DNA from: Shimia sagamensis
Lineage (GTDB): Bacteria > Pseudomonadota > Alphaproteobacteria > Rhodobacterales > Rhodobacteraceae
Assembly: GCF_900182745.1 (NCBI RefSeq)
Contig: NZ_FXTY01000002.1
Coordinates: 124,001 to 188,000 of the forward strand
Direction: 5' to 3'
Length of the DNA: 64,000 nt
This document shows positions 37,395-47,628 of this stretch, one piece after another. The position numbers and the translations under genes are program-made. Numbering within the stretch: position 1 is the stretch's first letter; each line of letters starts with the position of its first letter. The notes beneath the pieces were generated by a model. The model saw only the letters and a list, made by a program, of their open reading frames with translations. It was not told the origin of the DNA and did not search any database.

Positions 37395-37940
37395 ATGTCA
37401 GAGCGTCCATATGTCATCGATCAAATGATCTCCGCCAAGTCCATTGCGGCGCGGATCGAAGACCTCTCAAGCGAAATTCAAACGGAATACGCCGGCACAG
37501 ACAAGCTGATTGTGGTGGGCCTTTTGCGCGGCTCCTTTGTGTTCATCGCGGATCTGGTGCGCGAGCTCGACCTTCCTGTGGAAGTCGATTTCCTGGAAGC
37601 TTCCTCTTATGGAAACTCCATGGAAAGCAGCCGAGAAGTGCGTATTTTCAAAGATTTACGCGGAGAAATAGAGGGGCGCGATGTGTTGGTTGTGGAAGAC
37701 ATCGTGGACACCGGCCACACCCTGACCCATGTGCTGCACCTTCTGAAGGCCCGCAACCCGGCCAAGATCAAAACCATCGCGCTGCTGGACAAACCATCCC
37801 GCCGCGAAGCCGACATTGCCGCCGACTGGATTGGCTTTGCCATCCCTGATGAATTTGTCGTGGGCTACGGCATCGACTACGCCCAACGCAACCGCAACCT
37901 GCCCTTCATCGGCAAAGTACGCTTTGTCGAAGAGAGCTGA
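37395..37940 (+). CDS. hpt: Hypoxanthine phosphoribosyltransferase
   Basis: A 181-residue enzyme of purine salvage making IMP or GMP from hypoxanthine or guanine. The PRPP-binding loop [15 protein letters not shown] is perfect; the first loop [12 protein letters not shown] and the C-terminal [20 protein letters not shown] also fit. The start at 37395 has AGAGGG upstream; an ATG at 37350 has none. The next gene, a 60-residue membrane protein, starts 54 bp later. Confidence 0.95.
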   Translation: MSERPYVIDQMISAKSIAARIEDLSSEIQTEYAGTDKLIVVGLLRGSFVFIADLVRELDLPVEVDFLEASSYGNSMESSREVRIFKDLRGEIEGRDVLVVEDIVDTGHTLTHVLHLLKARNPAKIKTIALLDKPSRREADIAADWIGFAIPDEFVVGYGIDYAQRNRNLPFIGKVRFVEES

Positions 37941-37994
37941 CCCCTCCACACAGCAGGGCCTTAATCAGCCCTGCGCCACCCCAGAGGCGCCTAG

Positions 37995-38177
37995 ATGAAC
38001 CTCCGCCACTTCCTGCGCATGAGCAAATGGGCCCGCAACCCGCCATCAGAGAAGCGGGTCAAGCTGGTGCTCGGTATCGTGGCCGCTTGTATCATTCTGG
38101 TGTTGATCGAGAAGTTCATTGGCTGGCCAGAAATGCTCACACTCGAGCCGCGTTCGCGCAATCCGGTGAAGTTTTGA
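37995..38177 (+). CDS. Small single-span membrane protein, 60 residues
   Basis: A short protein with a basic N-terminal half (HFLRMSKWARNPPSEKR), one strongly hydrophobic segment at about residues 22-41 (VKLVLGIVAACIILVLIEKF) and a short polar tail. The positive-inside rule puts the N-terminus in the cytoplasm. I recall very similar small proteins in other Rhodobacterales, so it is likely real; function unknown. A GAGG box lies upstream. Confidence 0.75.
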   Translation: MNLRHFLRMSKWARNPPSEKRVKLVLGIVAACIILVLIEKFIGWPEMLTLEPRSRNPVKF

Positions 38178-38203
38178 TGTGCCCTACCAGCCGCTAAAGC
38201 GAC

Positions 38204-38215
38204 CCCAAATTTGGG
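38204..38215. other. 12-bp palindrome CCCAAATTTGGG
   Basis: A perfect 12-bp palindrome in the convergent gap between the 60-residue membrane protein and the deacetylase-like gene. The gap (38178-38366) also holds copy 2 of the 43-bp repeat, a terminator-like stem, and a small hairpin AACGGA-TCG-TCCGTT at 38347-38361. Confidence 0.4.
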
Positions 38216-38275
38216 TTGATGGTAAATTATCCGCCAATTCAGGCACCGTCGTTAACGTGTCGCATCACGCAAAAC

Positions 38276-38318
38276 CGCACCTCCGCAAAACAGTCGCGAT
38301 ACCGACAAAAAACCGACG
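38276..38318. repeat. Dispersed 43-bp repeat, copy 2
   Basis: Matches 10665-10707 at 36 of 43 positions with no gap, same orientation. Like copy 1 it occupies a gap between convergent genes, here about 50 bp before the stop of the minus-strand gene. Confidence 0.7.
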
Positions 38319-38337
38319 TCAAAAAACGCCGGTTTCT
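38311..38337 (+). terminator. Terminator-like stem overlapping repeat copy 2
   Basis: AACCG (38311-38315) pairs with CGGTT (38330-38334), extended by CGT/ACG after one mismatch; T-rich bases follow (TTTCTT). It may end the hpt transcript. Confidence 0.5.
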
Positions 38338-38366
38338 TAACCCATTAACGGATCGTCCGTTGTGGC

Positions 38367-39773
38367 TTAATTGATGGTGTCAAATGTCGCGGACACCGGC
38401 GCCATGGCCACAGTTCCCGCCCGATCCTGAAGCGCCCACAGCAACAATGCTGAGATCGCCTCATCGCGCAGACGTCCCACCATCACCACACCCTGTTCCT
38501 GCCCCGCCTTAAAGGCCGCCTGGTCCAGGAAACGACGCATCACCACCGCGGTTTGACCTTTGTCATCAAAGTCGCGGAACACAGTTGCAGACGGCACGCC
38601 TTCCTTTGCAGCCAGCTTCTGCGCGGTGTTCAACCCGTTGGCAAGCATCAACAATCCATGCCCACTGCTTAACAACGCCTGCGTCACCTGATCGCTGATT
38701 TCCTTGCTGCCTTGCAGCCCGTCATCCATCCCTTCCATCACACCTACAAAGGCATCTGAAACCGACAAATGCGCCTGTAGTGCTTGCTCCACGTCGCTTG
38801 CAGTAGCGTCTGTAGGCATGTCCAGCATCGCCAACACCTCAAAGCCACGTGTCCGGTAGTCCGCTGACTTTTCAGCCACATTGGGATCCAACGTGCTCAC
38901 CGCAATGCTCAACGGATAGGGAAAGCTTTCAAGCGCTTCAATATCAAAGGCCTGTTCGCCAGTGTCGATCAAAACAATCGCCATAACCGGTTTTTCTTCA
39001 GCGTTCTCAAACTGTTCCGCATTGGCTTCCACGGGGCGCGAGGAGAGAGTTTCTACACTGTCATCTTCATTGGCACCCACAGTTGGTAAGCGTGTGGAGG
39101 TGCGTTGCTCAAACGTCTCATTCAAATCGGTTGCCGGTTTTAACAGGCTCTCTGCATCCGACGCGTCCTCAACCATCTCTTCTTCAGCCGCTTCCGCCTG
39201 TGGCGTGATGTCTTCCGCGTCCTCAATAGGTGCAGCTTCCGTCACAAGACTATCTGTCGTATCTGTCTCTGCGTTTTCTTCGGACGGCGTTGGAAACACT
39301 TCATTTTCCGCAACATCCGGAGCGGCGGGCTGCGGGGGATTTGTCGAAATCGACAGCTCCGAATCCGGCACCGGCGCTGCAGGCGTCTCCGCTTGAGGAT
39401 TGGGCAAAACCGGCGTCTCTTCATTCAAAGCCACTGCACCGTCCGTGGAAGTTGTATCCGGCACTGCCAATGCTGTTGTTTCGGTTCCAGTCTCCGGTTT
39501 CGGCGCTGAATCAGTACCGCTAAGCGGCGGCGCATCACTGCTATCAGCAGCCGGTGTCACCGCAGCCGTTGCCTCTTCCACTGCCGCATCCGCCTGCGAT
39601 TCTGTTTCCATCGCGCCGATCTCAGGCGCGGCCTCATCCGAAGCCTTTGGCGCGTCAGTGTTTGTCTGAGGCTTTACCGTCGCAGGCAATGGCGACAACA
39701 ACGATGTGACGGCCAAAACGCCTCCCACCAGGATCGCGCCCCAAAACACACCTGACATTAATCCGCGAAACAT
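38367..39773 (-). CDS. Divergent polysaccharide deacetylase (YibQ-like) protein
   Basis: A 468-residue protein. It begins MFRGLMSGVFWGAILVGGVLAV, a signal anchor, then about 200 residues rich in Glu, Ala, Pro and Thr with little order, then a C-terminal domain (about 230-468) of the divergent polysaccharide deacetylase (DUF610) type: FPYPLSIAVSTLDPNV, RGFEVLAMLDMPT, DGLQGSKEISDQV, VPSATVFRDFDDKGQ. It is likely periplasmic. Enzyme activity is uncertain as the family is divergent. The start at 39773 is preferred to ATG 39800. Confidence 0.78.
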   Translation of the reverse strand: MFRGLMSGVFWGAILVGGVLAVTSLLSPLPATVKPQTNTDAPKASDEAAPEIGAMETESQADAAVEEATAAVTPAADSSDAPPLSGTDSAPKPETGTETTALAVPDTTSTDGAVALNEETPVLPNPQAETPAAPVPDSELSISTNPPQPAAPDVAENEVFPTPSEENAETDTTDSLVTEAAPIEDAEDITPQAEAAEEEMVEDASDAESLLKPATDLNETFEQRTSTRLPTVGANEDDSVETLSSRPVEANAEQFENAEEKPVMAIVLIDTGEQAFDIEALESFPYPLSIAVSTLDPNVAEKSADYRTRGFEVLAMLDMPTDATASDVEQALQAHLSVSDAFVGVMEGMDDGLQGSKEISDQVTQALLSSGHGLLMLANGLNTAQKLAAKEGVPSATVFRDFDDKGQTAVVMRRFLDQAAFKAGQEQGVVMVGRLRDEAISALLLWALQDRAGTVAMAPVSATFDTIN

Positions 39774-39918
39774 AGCTGCCTGCCTCTCTTTTACGTCCAT
39801 TTTATAGGGCGACCTGCACCTGCCCCTCTTGACCCTCTGCGCCAAGCCTGAACATGTATACCGCGAGCAGGCCCTCTGCCTCCACCCCTTTTGCATCTTT
39901 AGGGAAAGAACCGACAAA

Positions 39919-40512
39919 ATGCTGCTTCTGATCGATAACTACGACAGTTTCACCTACAACCTTGTGCACTATTTGGGCGAGATGGGCGCAGATGTGCAGG
40001 TCTGGCGAAACGACGCGTTGACCGTTCAGGACGCGATGGGCATGAACCCGTCGGGCATCCTTTTGTCCCCCGGTCCCTGCGACCCATCCCAAGCCGGCAT
40101 TTGTCTTGCATTGACCGCCGCCGCCGCTGAAACCCGCACGCCTTTAATGGGTGTGTGCTTGGGGCATCAAACCATCGGTCAACACTTCGGCGGTGACGTT
40201 GTTCGCTGTCATGAGATCGTACACGGCAAAATGGGCACCATGAAACACACTGGTAAAGGCCTCTTTGCTAGCTTGCCCAGCCCATTCGAAGCGACGCGCT
40301 ATCACTCTCTTGTTGTGGACCGCGCAACGCTACCGGACTGTCTGGAAATCACCGCGGAACTGGATGATGGCACCATCATGGGGCTGCAACACAAAGAACT
40401 GCCCATTCATGGCGTGCAATTCCATCCGGAATCCATAGCATCCGAGCACGGCCACGCCTTGCTTAAAAACTTTCTGGACATGATGCCCGCCAAAGAGGAC
40501 GCCGCCGCATGA
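39919..40512 (+). CDS. trpG: Anthranilate synthase glutamine amidotransferase TrpG
   Basis: A 197-residue class I glutamine amidotransferase. The start [19 protein letters not shown], the [11 protein letters not shown] loop, the catalytic cysteine in [11 protein letters not shown] and the His-Glu pair in [15 protein letters not shown] are all present. It supplies ammonia to TrpE and possibly PabB for 4-aminobenzoate. trpE is not in this window. Its stop overlaps trpD by ATGA. Confidence 0.95.
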   Translation: MLLLIDNYDSFTYNLVHYLGEMGADVQVWRNDALTVQDAMGMNPSGILLSPGPCDPSQAGICLALTAAAAETRTPLMGVCLGHQTIGQHFGGDVVRCHEIVHGKMGTMKHTGKGLFASLPSPFEATRYHSLVVDRATLPDCLEITAELDDGTIMGLQHKELPIHGVQFHPESIASEHGHALLKNFLDMMPAKEDAAA

Positions 40513-41528
40513 CTTCCGACATTAAATTTCTAATCGGTGCCGCGGCTGATCGCCCATTGACGCGCGCCGAGGCCGAAGGCGCGTTTACACTTCTTTTTGA
40601 AGGCGAAGCCACGCCCAGCCAAATGGGTGGCCTGCTGATGGCGCTGCGCACCCGTGGCGAAACCGTGGATGAATACGCAGCTGCAGCAGCGGTCATGCGC
40701 TCCAAATGCCATGCGGTCAAAGCACCGGAAGGCGCAATTGACATCGTAGGCACCGGCGGAGACGGCAAGCACACGCTGAATATCTCCACCGCCACTGCCT
40801 TTGTCACCGCTGGCGCTGGTGTCGCAGTTGCCAAACACGGCAACCGCAATCTGAGCTCCAAATCTGGCACAGCTGACGTGCAAACCCAGATGGGTATCAA
40901 CGTCATGGTTGGTCCGGACGTGGTTGAAAAGGCACTACAAACCTGCGGTATTGCTTTCATGATGGCGCCAATGCACCATCCGGCGATCGCCCATGTGATG
41001 CCCACCCGCGCCGAGCTTGGCACGCGCACCATCTTCAACATCCTTGGCCCGCTAACCAACCCGGCAGGCGTAAAACGTCAATTAACCGGTGCCTTTACCC
41101 GCGACCTAATCCGCCCGATGGCGGAAACTTTGGGCCAGTTGGGCAGCGAACGCGCTTGGCTGGTTCATGGCTCTGACGGCACCGACGAGTTAACCATCAC
41201 CGGCGTGAGCTGGGTGTCTGCTTTGGAAAGCGACGGCACTGTCAAAGACGTGGAGCTTCACCCTGAGGACGCTGGCCTACCTGTGCATCCGTTTGAGGAC
41301 ATCGTTGGTGGTACACCAGAAGACAACGCCAACGCTTTCCGTGCCCTGCTTGATGGTGCGCAAAGCGCGTACCGTGACGCAGTTTTGCTCAACTCCGCGG
41401 CTGCGCTGGTCGTGGCTGACGCCGCAAGCGATCTGCGCGAAGGTGTCGAAAAGGCCCGAGAAAGCATCGATTCCGGTGCTGCCAAAGGCAAAGTCGCCGC
41501 ACTGGCCAAAGTCACCTCGGCGGCATGA
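40509..41528 (+). CDS. trpD: Anthranilate phosphoribosyltransferase
   Basis: A 339-residue enzyme that transfers phosphoribose to anthranilate. Family marks: the PRPP loop [35 protein letters not shown], the substrate site [34 protein letters not shown] and [10 protein letters not shown]. Translationally coupled to trpG before it and ung after it by four-base overlaps. Confidence 0.97.
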   Translation: MTSDIKFLIGAAADRPLTRAEAEGAFTLLFEGEATPSQMGGLLMALRTRGETVDEYAAAAAVMRSKCHAVKAPEGAIDIVGTGGDGKHTLNISTATAFVTAGAGVAVAKHGNRNLSSKSGTADVQTQMGINVMVGPDVVEKALQTCGIAFMMAPMHHPAIAHVMPTRAELGTRTIFNILGPLTNPAGVKRQLTGAFTRDLIRPMAETLGQLGSERAWLVHGSDGTDELTITGVSWVSALESDGTVKDVELHPEDAGLPVHPFEDIVGGTPEDNANAFRALLDGAQSAYRDAVLLNSAAALVVADAASDLREGVEKARESIDSGAAKGKVAALAKVTSAA

Positions 41529-42193
41529 GCACAGCCTCTCCGCCCAGCCATTGGGCGCATCTGCCGTTCTTCGTGGACCACTGGCCAGACATCGAAGCGC
41601 AGATCAAAAACGATCCGCGGGAAATCCTTCCTCCCGCGGCCCAACGCTTCGCCGCACTGGAGGCCGTTGCACCAGACAAGCTGCGCGTCGTCATCTTGGG
41701 TCAGGACCCGTACCCAACACCCGGCCACGCCCATGGCTTGTCCTTCTCAGTGGAACCGGACGTGGCCCCACTGCCCCGATCTTTGAGTAACATTTACAAA
41801 GAGTTGCAGGACGATCTTGGTGCAGCCCCTCCAAACGGCGACCTGCGCTTCTGGGCCAAGCAAGGCGTGCTTCTGCTCAACACTGTGCTCTCGGTCCCAG
41901 CAAGCGATGCCAACGGCCACAAAGGGCTGGGCTGGCAAACCCTGGCCCATCAAGTGCTGGCTGACATTTCCACCCGTCGCCCTACGGCTTTTGTCTTGTG
42001 GGGAAAACAGGCCCAAGCCCTTGCACCTCACATCACATCGCCTAAAGATGGCGGCCAACATCTGATGATTGAAACGGCGCACCCATCGCCGCTTTCCGCG
42101 CGTCGCGGATTTTTCGGCTCCCGCCCGTTTTCAACCATCAACACATGGCTCGCTGATCAAGGCGACACACCGATAAATTGGACTGACGCATGA
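41525..42193 (+). CDS. ung: Uracil-DNA glycosylase, family 1
   Basis: A 222-residue family 1 uracil-DNA glycosylase that removes uracil from DNA. The water-activating motif is [22 protein letters not shown] and the C-terminal [13 protein letters not shown] has the DNA-intercalating loop. [10 protein letters not shown] is also typical. It sits between trpD and trpC with four-base overlaps on both sides, a place with no metabolic logic, so it is probably an accidental but translationally locked insertion. Confidence 0.96.
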   Translation: MSTASPPSHWAHLPFFVDHWPDIEAQIKNDPREILPPAAQRFAALEAVAPDKLRVVILGQDPYPTPGHAHGLSFSVEPDVAPLPRSLSNIYKELQDDLGAAPPNGDLRFWAKQGVLLLNTVLSVPASDANGHKGLGWQTLAHQVLADISTRRPTAFVLWGKQAQALAPHITSPKDGGQHLMIETAHPSPLSARRGFFGSRPFSTINTWLADQGDTPINWTDA

Positions 42194-43005
42194 CCGAAAC
42201 CGTTCTGGACAAAATCAAAGCTTACAAGCTCGAAGAAGTGGCTGCCGACAAAGCTGCCAAACCTCTGGAGGCAGTTGAGGCCGAGGCGCGTGAAGCCAGC
42301 CCAACTCGGGGCTTTTCGGACGCGCTGCACAAAGCGGCCCGCGAAGGGTATGGCCTGATCGCCGAGGTCAAAAAAGCCTCACCTTCCAAAGGCCTCATCC
42401 GCGAAGACTTCAATCCGCCGGAGCTGGCCAAAGCCTATGAGGAAGGCGGCGCAACCTGCCTGTCAGTTTTGACGGACACGCCAAGCTTTCAAGGCCAAAA
42501 ATCTTTCCTGACCGAAGCCCGCAACGCCACCACCCTGCCCGCGCTGCGCAAAGACTTCATGTATGACACTTATCAGGTTGCCGAAGCCCGCGCGCTTGGT
42601 GCGGACTGCATCCTGATTATCCTAGCCTCTGTCAGCGACGCGCAAGCGCAAGAACTCGAAGACGCGGCCTTCAGCTGGAACATGGACGTGCTGCTTGAGG
42701 TGCACGACCGCGCCGAATTGGAGCGCGCCAGCCAACTCAAATCCCCGCTGATGGGCATCAACAACCGCAATCTCAAAACCTTTGAGACCACGCTCGACAC
42801 CACCCGCACCCTGTCCAAACTGGTGCCGGAAGATCGCTTGATTGTCTGCGAAAGCGGCCTTAACACCCCTGCGGAATTGGCCGACATGGCCCGCTACGGC
42901 GCCCGCACCTTCCTGATTGGCGAAAGCCTGATGCGTCAGGACGACGTTGCCTCCGCCACGCGGGCTTTGTTGGCCAATCCATTAAACGCAATGGGGGGCA
43001 TGTGA
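42190..43005 (+). CDS. trpC: Indole-3-glycerol phosphate synthase
   Basis: A 271-residue TIM-barrel enzyme closing the indole ring. It shows [15 protein letters not shown] (phosphate and catalytic lysine), [58 protein letters not shown] and [12 protein letters not shown]. Its stop shares one base with the moaC start (TGATG at 43003-43007). Confidence 0.97.
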   Translation: MTETVLDKIKAYKLEEVAADKAAKPLEAVEAEAREASPTRGFSDALHKAAREGYGLIAEVKKASPSKGLIREDFNPPELAKAYEEGGATCLSVLTDTPSFQGQKSFLTEARNATTLPALRKDFMYDTYQVAEARALGADCILIILASVSDAQAQELEDAAFSWNMDVLLEVHDRAELERASQLKSPLMGINNRNLKTFETTLDTTRTLSKLVPEDRLIVCESGLNTPAELADMARYGARTFLIGESLMRQDDVASATRALLANPLNAMGGM

Positions 43006-43496
43006 TGAGCGAAACCCACGCGTCCGGCCTCACACATTTTGACACCAAAGGCGACGCCCATATGGTGGATGTCTCTGAAAAGGCCGTCACATCCCGCGTT
43101 GCCACCGCCGAAGGCTGGATCAAAATGGCACCTGCCACCTTTGACATCATCAACGAAGGCCGCGCCAAAAAAGGCGACGTTTTGGGCGTGGCGCGCCTGG
43201 CTGGCATCATGGGTGCGAAGAAGTGCGCCGACCTGATCCCTCTGTGCCACCCGCTCCCAATCACCAAAGTGACAGTGGAACTGACACCAGACGCCACACT
43301 TCCCGGTGTGCGTGTTGAGGCAACGGTGAAAACCACCGGTCAAACTGGTGTCGAAATGGAAGCCCTCACCGCTGTAAATGTCGCCGCGCTGACAGTCTAT
43401 GACATGTCCAAAGCAGTCGACAAAGCCATGGAAATTGGCGGCATCCGCGTGATCCTCAAAGACGGTGGCAAATCAGGACGTTACGAAGCAAAATGA
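43005..43496 (+). CDS. moaC: Cyclic pyranopterin monophosphate synthase MoaC
   Basis: A 163-residue MoaC for the first stage of molybdenum cofactor synthesis. Conserved motifs: [48 protein letters not shown], the long [20 protein letters not shown] and the lysine in [13 protein letters not shown]. The ATG at 43005 is preferred to the in-frame GTG at 43002 because it makes the classic TGATG overlap with trpC. It overlaps moeA by four bases. Confidence 0.96.
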   Translation: MSETHASGLTHFDTKGDAHMVDVSEKAVTSRVATAEGWIKMAPATFDIINEGRAKKGDVLGVARLAGIMGAKKCADLIPLCHPLPITKVTVELTPDATLPGVRVEATVKTTGQTGVEMEALTAVNVAALTVYDMSKAVDKAMEIGGIRVILKDGGKSGRYEAK

Positions 43497-44668
43497 TCTC
43501 GGTTGCTGACGCGCTTGCGCATCTTTTCGCCCTCACCAAACAGCTCCCGGTGGAGACAGTACCGCTGTCCCAAGCCAACGGCCGCATGCTGGCTCAGCCA
43601 GTGCGCGCCAACCGCGATCAGCCCCCGTTTTCGGCCTCCGCCATGGACGGATATGCCATCGTTACCGAGGGTACTGCGCCCGGAAAATCCTATGAAGTGA
43701 TTGGCGAAGCCGCCGCCGGACACGCCTTTGACGGCAGCGTCGCGGCAGGCCAAGCAGTACGTATCTTCACCGGCGCGCCCGTGCCCGAAGGCGCCGACCG
43801 CGTGATCATCCAGGAAGATGTGACCCGTGATGGCAATGTAATCACGCTGTCAAGAAACCTCGACAAAGGCTTTCATATCAGGCCCTTGGGTGGCGACTTC
43901 AAAGTAGGGCAGACCATTGCGGCCCCACGTGTCCTGCGCCCCTCCGATATTGCGCTCATGGCCTCAATGAACATCGCCGAAGTGCCTGTGACCCGCCGTC
44001 CCAAAGTGGCAATTCTGTCCACCGGTGACGAGTTGGTCATGCCTGGTGAAACACCCGGCCCGGATCAAATCATCGCCTCCAACAGCTTTGGCCTACAAGC
44101 CATGCTGCGCGACGCAGGCTGCGAGGCCCGCCTGTTGCCGATCGCGCGGGACAACCGTGCCTCGCTGGAAGCCGCTTTTGATCTGATCGACGATGCGGAC
44201 CTGCTGATCACCATTGGGGGCGCTTCTGTGGGAGACCACGATCTTGTGGGCGATGTGGCGCAAGATCTGGGCATGCAGCGCAGCTTCTACAAAATTGCCA
44301 TGCGTCCCGGCAAACCTCTTATGGCGGGCACCTTGGCCAATGGGGCCATGATGATCGGCCTGCCCGGCAACCCCGTGTCCGCCATGGTCTGCGGCCATGT
44401 CTTTGTTCTGCCGGTGATCCGCGCCATGTTGGGTCTCAGCGAAGCACCCACGCCACGCCTATCCGCCACCTTGGCGGCCCGTATGCCAAAAAATGGCCCG
44501 AGAGAGCACTATATGCGCGCCCACGTAGAGCACGGAAAACTCTCACTTTTTGACAATCAGGACAGCTCGCTGCTTTCGATATTATCAGACGCCAACGCGC
44601 TGCTGGTCTGTGCCCCCAACGCTCCTGATTGGCCCGCGGGCACCACCGTCGAGTACATCCCAATCTAG
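43493..44668 (+). CDS. moeA: Molybdopterin molybdotransferase MoeA
   Basis: A 391-residue MoeA that inserts molybdate into molybdopterin. It has the N-terminal [31 protein letters not shown], the MPT-binding [28 protein letters not shown], and the domain near the end with [11 protein letters not shown]. It closes the trpG-to-moeA chain; lexA follows after 127 bp with its own promoter. Confidence 0.96.
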   Translation: MISVADALAHLFALTKQLPVETVPLSQANGRMLAQPVRANRDQPPFSASAMDGYAIVTEGTAPGKSYEVIGEAAAGHAFDGSVAAGQAVRIFTGAPVPEGADRVIIQEDVTRDGNVITLSRNLDKGFHIRPLGGDFKVGQTIAAPRVLRPSDIALMASMNIAEVPVTRRPKVAILSTGDELVMPGETPGPDQIIASNSFGLQAMLRDAGCEARLLPIARDNRASLEAAFDLIDDADLLITIGGASVGDHDLVGDVAQDLGMQRSFYKIAMRPGKPLMAGTLANGAMMIGLPGNPVSAMVCGHVFVLPVIRAMLGLSEAPTPRLSATLAARMPKNGPREHYMRAHVEHGKLSLFDNQDSSLLSILSDANALLVCAPNAPDWPAGTTVEYIPI

Positions 44669-44716
44669 CTGCAACACCTTGTTGCCATACCACATTTTAG
44701 CATCTGTTTCCGCTAT

Positions 44717-44731
44717 GTTCTATAAAAGTTT
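44717..44731 (+). promoter_or_regulatory. Half-conserved second SOS box upstream of lexA
   Basis: GTTC-N7-GTTT at 44717-44731, one base away from the GTTC-N7-GTTC pattern, ending at the -35 hexamer of the lexA promoter. It may be a weak LexA site. Confidence 0.4.
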
Positions 44732-44759
44732 TGACACAAAACAAGAACATGCGTAGAAC
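44731..44759 (+). promoter_or_regulatory. lexA promoter with overlapping SOS box
   Basis: A perfect -35 hexamer TTGACA (44731-44736) is followed after 17 bases by TAGAAC (44754-44759), four of six matches to the -10. GAAC-N7-GAAC at 44745-44759, which reads GTTC-N7-GTTC on the other strand, is the direct-repeat LexA operator known in Rhodobacter and other alphaproteobacteria. It covers the -10, so LexA binding would shut its own promoter. Confidence 0.8.
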
Positions 44760-44795
44760 GAGGGGAAGACATACTCTATTTAGGGGTCCCCGAGC

Positions 44796-45509
44796 ATGCT
44801 GACCAAAAAGCAACTAGACCTGCTGGAATTCATTCACACCCGTCTGCAAAAAGACGGGGTGCCACCCAGCTTTGACGAAATGAAAGATGCGCTGGATTTA
44901 CGCTCTAAATCGGGCATCCACCGATTGATCACTGCGTTGGAAGAGCGCGGCTTCATCCGCCGCCTGGCCCACCGCGCCCGCGCGATTGAGATTGTAAAAC
45001 TGCCGGAGAGCATGGGCGGCGCACCGTCAGCACCAACTGCAGGGTTCCATCCCAACGTGATCGATGGGCCTCACCCTTCACCTGCACAGCCCGCCAACGT
45101 GACGCCGGACGAGGTGCAGCTCTTTGCCCGCGAATTGCCGGTCATGGGCAAGATTGCCGCCGGCGTCCCAATCGAAGCGATCAGCCATGTCGACCACCAT
45201 GTCGCCGTTCCAGGCCAGATGCTGTCTGTGGGGCAAAATCACTACGCGCTTGAAGTCAAAGGCGATTCTATGATCGACGCCGGCATCAACAATGGTGATG
45301 TGGTGATCCTCTCGGAAACCACCACGGCCGACAACGGTGACATCGTGGTGGCGTTGGTAGAAGATCAGGAAGCCACGCTGAAGAAGTTCCACCACAATGG
45401 GACATCCATCGCGCTGGAGGCGGCCAACCCGGCTTACGAGACTCGTGTCTATCCTGAGGACAAAGTCAAAGTGCAAGGCAAACTGGTTGGGCTGATCCGC
45501 ACTTACTGA
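44796..45509 (+). CDS. lexA: SOS repressor LexA
   Basis: A 237-residue LexA, with a longer linker than the E. coli protein. The winged helix-turn-helix covers about residues 1-70 ([20 protein letters not shown]). The self-cleavage bond is Ala122-Gly123 in [10 protein letters not shown]; the serine-lysine dyad is Ser158 ([10 protein letters not shown]) and Lys196 (EATLKKF). It represses DNA damage genes until RecA filaments trigger cleavage. Upstream is its own operator. Its last seven bases overlap the comEC end on the other strand. Confidence 0.97.
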   Translation: MLTKKQLDLLEFIHTRLQKDGVPPSFDEMKDALDLRSKSGIHRLITALEERGFIRRLAHRARAIEIVKLPESMGGAPSAPTAGFHPNVIDGPHPSPAQPANVTPDEVQLFARELPVMGKIAAGVPIEAISHVDHHVAVPGQMLSVGQNHYALEVKGDSMIDAGINNGDVVILSETTTADNGDIVVALVEDQEATLKKFHHNGTSIALEAANPAYETRVYPEDKVKVQGKLVGLIRTY

Positions 45510-47548
45510 CCACGTAGCTCTGCATCATTCCACAACCGACGGCCCGCTACTTGGCGGGCCGTTTTGCGTAAAGGCGCTGCGCCGTCAAAACGAAGTGCCA
45601 CTGATCCCAGGTTTTGCAAATCGCGCGAGTCCAGCGTGTGACATTTCAATTCCTCGTCAAAGACCGTTGAAAACACAACGATATCTTCAGGCGCGCACCC
45701 ATCAAACATTGCTTTTCCGGTTTTGCCCTGCACATGGATCAACCGCCCCCCGCCTGTCAATTCGACAAATGGAACGCGGCTTTCCTCACCAGGCCACAGA
45801 CTCGCGGCTCCTGCTTGATCACGCTCGCTGCCGTCGTTCTCCAGCCAGTTCTCTGCGACAAATCCTTGCCCCTTCGCCTTTGACAGGGCCCGGCCCTGCG
45901 GCGTCATCACGCCCACCAAACCACCAGTGTCTGAGATCAAAACATCCGGTCTTTCTGCATCAGACCACAGCCAAAACCCAATACAAACAACCGCAAGTCC
46001 AGCGACACGCGCGCGCCCCTGCCAAAGCAAAAGCCACAGGCCGCCCACGGCAATCACCGGCAACACCCAGCGCCCGCCGCTTGGCACTGTACCGCGTGCG
46101 CCGTCCAAACCGCTCACAAACTGTGCGACGGTCAAAATCCATCGTAGTCCCTGCTCCATCACCCAAAGCGGCGCCGCCTCAAGTCCAATCGGCACCAATA
46201 GCGCCGCCACCACTGCCGCCGGCACAACCAAAATGCCCATCACCGGCACCGATACAACGTTGGCCAGCAAACCGTAGTGCGCCACGTGATTAAAATGCAT
46301 CGCCGCAAACGGTGCGGTTGCTAACCCAGCCACCAGCGAGGACACCACCACAGCGGACACAGGCCGCAACCATTTGGGACCCAGCTGCCATTGCATGTCC
46401 CGCAGCCAGCCAAACACGCCGACCAAAGCTACCGTGGCCGCAAAGGACATTTGAAACCCCGGCCCCATCATGGCCTCCGGCCGCAGAACCAAAACCATGA
46501 TCGCGGCAACCGCCACTGCCCTCAATGTCAGGGCGCGCCTTTCAAGCATCACCGCCAACAGAACCACTACCGTCATCACATACGCCCTTTCGGTAGACAC
46601 GGCGCCACCGGACAACAACAAATAGCCCGTCGCCGCCACAAGGGACCCGCAGGCTGCGATCTTTTTGCCATCAACGCGCAGTGCGACGGTGGGGACCAAA
46701 GCGATGCAAAACCGCAGAGCGCCAAAAACAAACCCGGCCAAGAGCCCCATATGAAGACCAGAAATTGCCAACAAATGCGCGAGGTTGGCACCACGGAGCG
46801 CTTCTGTGACCGCCTCAGATATTCCGCTTCGATCCCCTGTGGTCACCGCCGCTGCAAATCCGGCGACATCCGGTGCCATGCGGGCCTGAATCGCCGCGGA
46901 CAACCGCATTCGAAATCCGTAAATCCCTCCGCCGTTGCCTGGCAGTTCCAAGGCCACCACCGGCACGCGCGTATAGCCGACAGCACCAATCTGTTTGAAC
47001 CAAGCGTGGCGCTGAAAATCAAATCCTCCCGGCTCAACTGGCCCGGACGGCGGCGACAAATGCCCCGTTGTGCCCACAAGCTTGCCTGGCGTTGGGTCTG
47101 TGCCTGTCACATCACCATGTAGTGAAATTCGCACCCTTTTGGGTGTGCCCTCCGGCGCAAACCGATCCAATTTCACATTGTTTAAGGTCAACCGCACCGC
47201 ATCAGATGCCGAGCGATCAATTGCAGTGATCCGCCCTTCAATCGCGCCATAATATCGAAACTCAAGAACCGGACCCGCCACGCGATGCGCCCGCGCACCA
47301 GCGATGCACACTCCGGCAAGAACGAGCGCCACAAGCCATAAGCACGCCGCGACATGGACCTCCTTACCGATCGTCAACCATGCAAACCAACATGAAATCA
47401 GTCCAATCGCGACCAACACCGCAACGGCAGGCTCCACCGGCAGCGCAAAAAAGATGCCAATCCCCAGCCCCAAACAGACCGGCACCCAGCAAAACAGGTG
47501 CCCATATTGGTTCAGAAGGGAAGCACGCAAATATGTGACGACGCGCAA
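45503..47548 (-). CDS. comEC: ComEC/Rec2-family DNA uptake channel
   Basis: A 681-residue membrane protein with many hydrophobic segments. The N-terminal part has a DUF4131 region, and the competence domain contains [18 protein letters not shown] and [17 protein letters not shown]. The C-terminal part resembles a metallo-beta-lactamase domain in position only: it reads [18 protein letters not shown], and I find no HxHxDH motif, so nuclease activity is unlikely. ComEC moves single-stranded DNA across the inner membrane; in Rhodobacter capsulatus it is needed for receiving gene transfer agent DNA. Divergent from gltX. Confidence 0.93.
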   Translation of the reverse strand: MRVVTYLRASLLNQYGHLFCWVPVCLGLGIGIFFALPVEPAVAVLVAIGLISCWFAWLTIGKEVHVAACLWLVALVLAGVCIAGARAHRVAGPVLEFRYYGAIEGRITAIDRSASDAVRLTLNNVKLDRFAPEGTPKRVRISLHGDVTGTDPTPGKLVGTTGHLSPPSGPVEPGGFDFQRHAWFKQIGAVGYTRVPVVALELPGNGGGIYGFRMRLSAAIQARMAPDVAGFAAAVTTGDRSGISEAVTEALRGANLAHLLAISGLHMGLLAGFVFGALRFCIALVPTVALRVDGKKIAACGSLVAATGYLLLSGGAVSTERAYVMTVVVLLAVMLERRALTLRAVAVAAIMVLVLRPEAMMGPGFQMSFAATVALVGVFGWLRDMQWQLGPKWLRPVSAVVVSSLVAGLATAPFAAMHFNHVAHYGLLANVVSVPVMGILVVPAAVVAALLVPIGLEAAPLWVMEQGLRWILTVAQFVSGLDGARGTVPSGGRWVLPVIAVGGLWLLLWQGRARVAGLAVVCIGFWLWSDAERPDVLISDTGGLVGVMTPQGRALSKAKGQGFVAENWLENDGSERDQAGAASLWPGEESRVPFVELTGGGRLIHVQGKTGKAMFDGCAPEDIVVFSTVFDEELKCHTLDSRDLQNLGSVALRFDGAAPLRKTARQVAGRRLWNDAELRGQ
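45539..45565 (+). terminator. lexA terminator inside comEC
   Basis: ACGGCCCGC (45539-45547) pairs perfectly with GCGGGCCGT (45554-45562), loop of six, then a TTTT run to 45565. It terminates lexA but lies within the 3' coding part of comEC on the other strand. Confidence 0.85.
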
Positions 47549-47628
47549 GCCTTGTCCTCTCTTACCCGTGTCGCTAGACAGTCCCTCAACGCTAGAACCC
47601 CAATGGTTACTGAAAGGTTAAACCCGCT

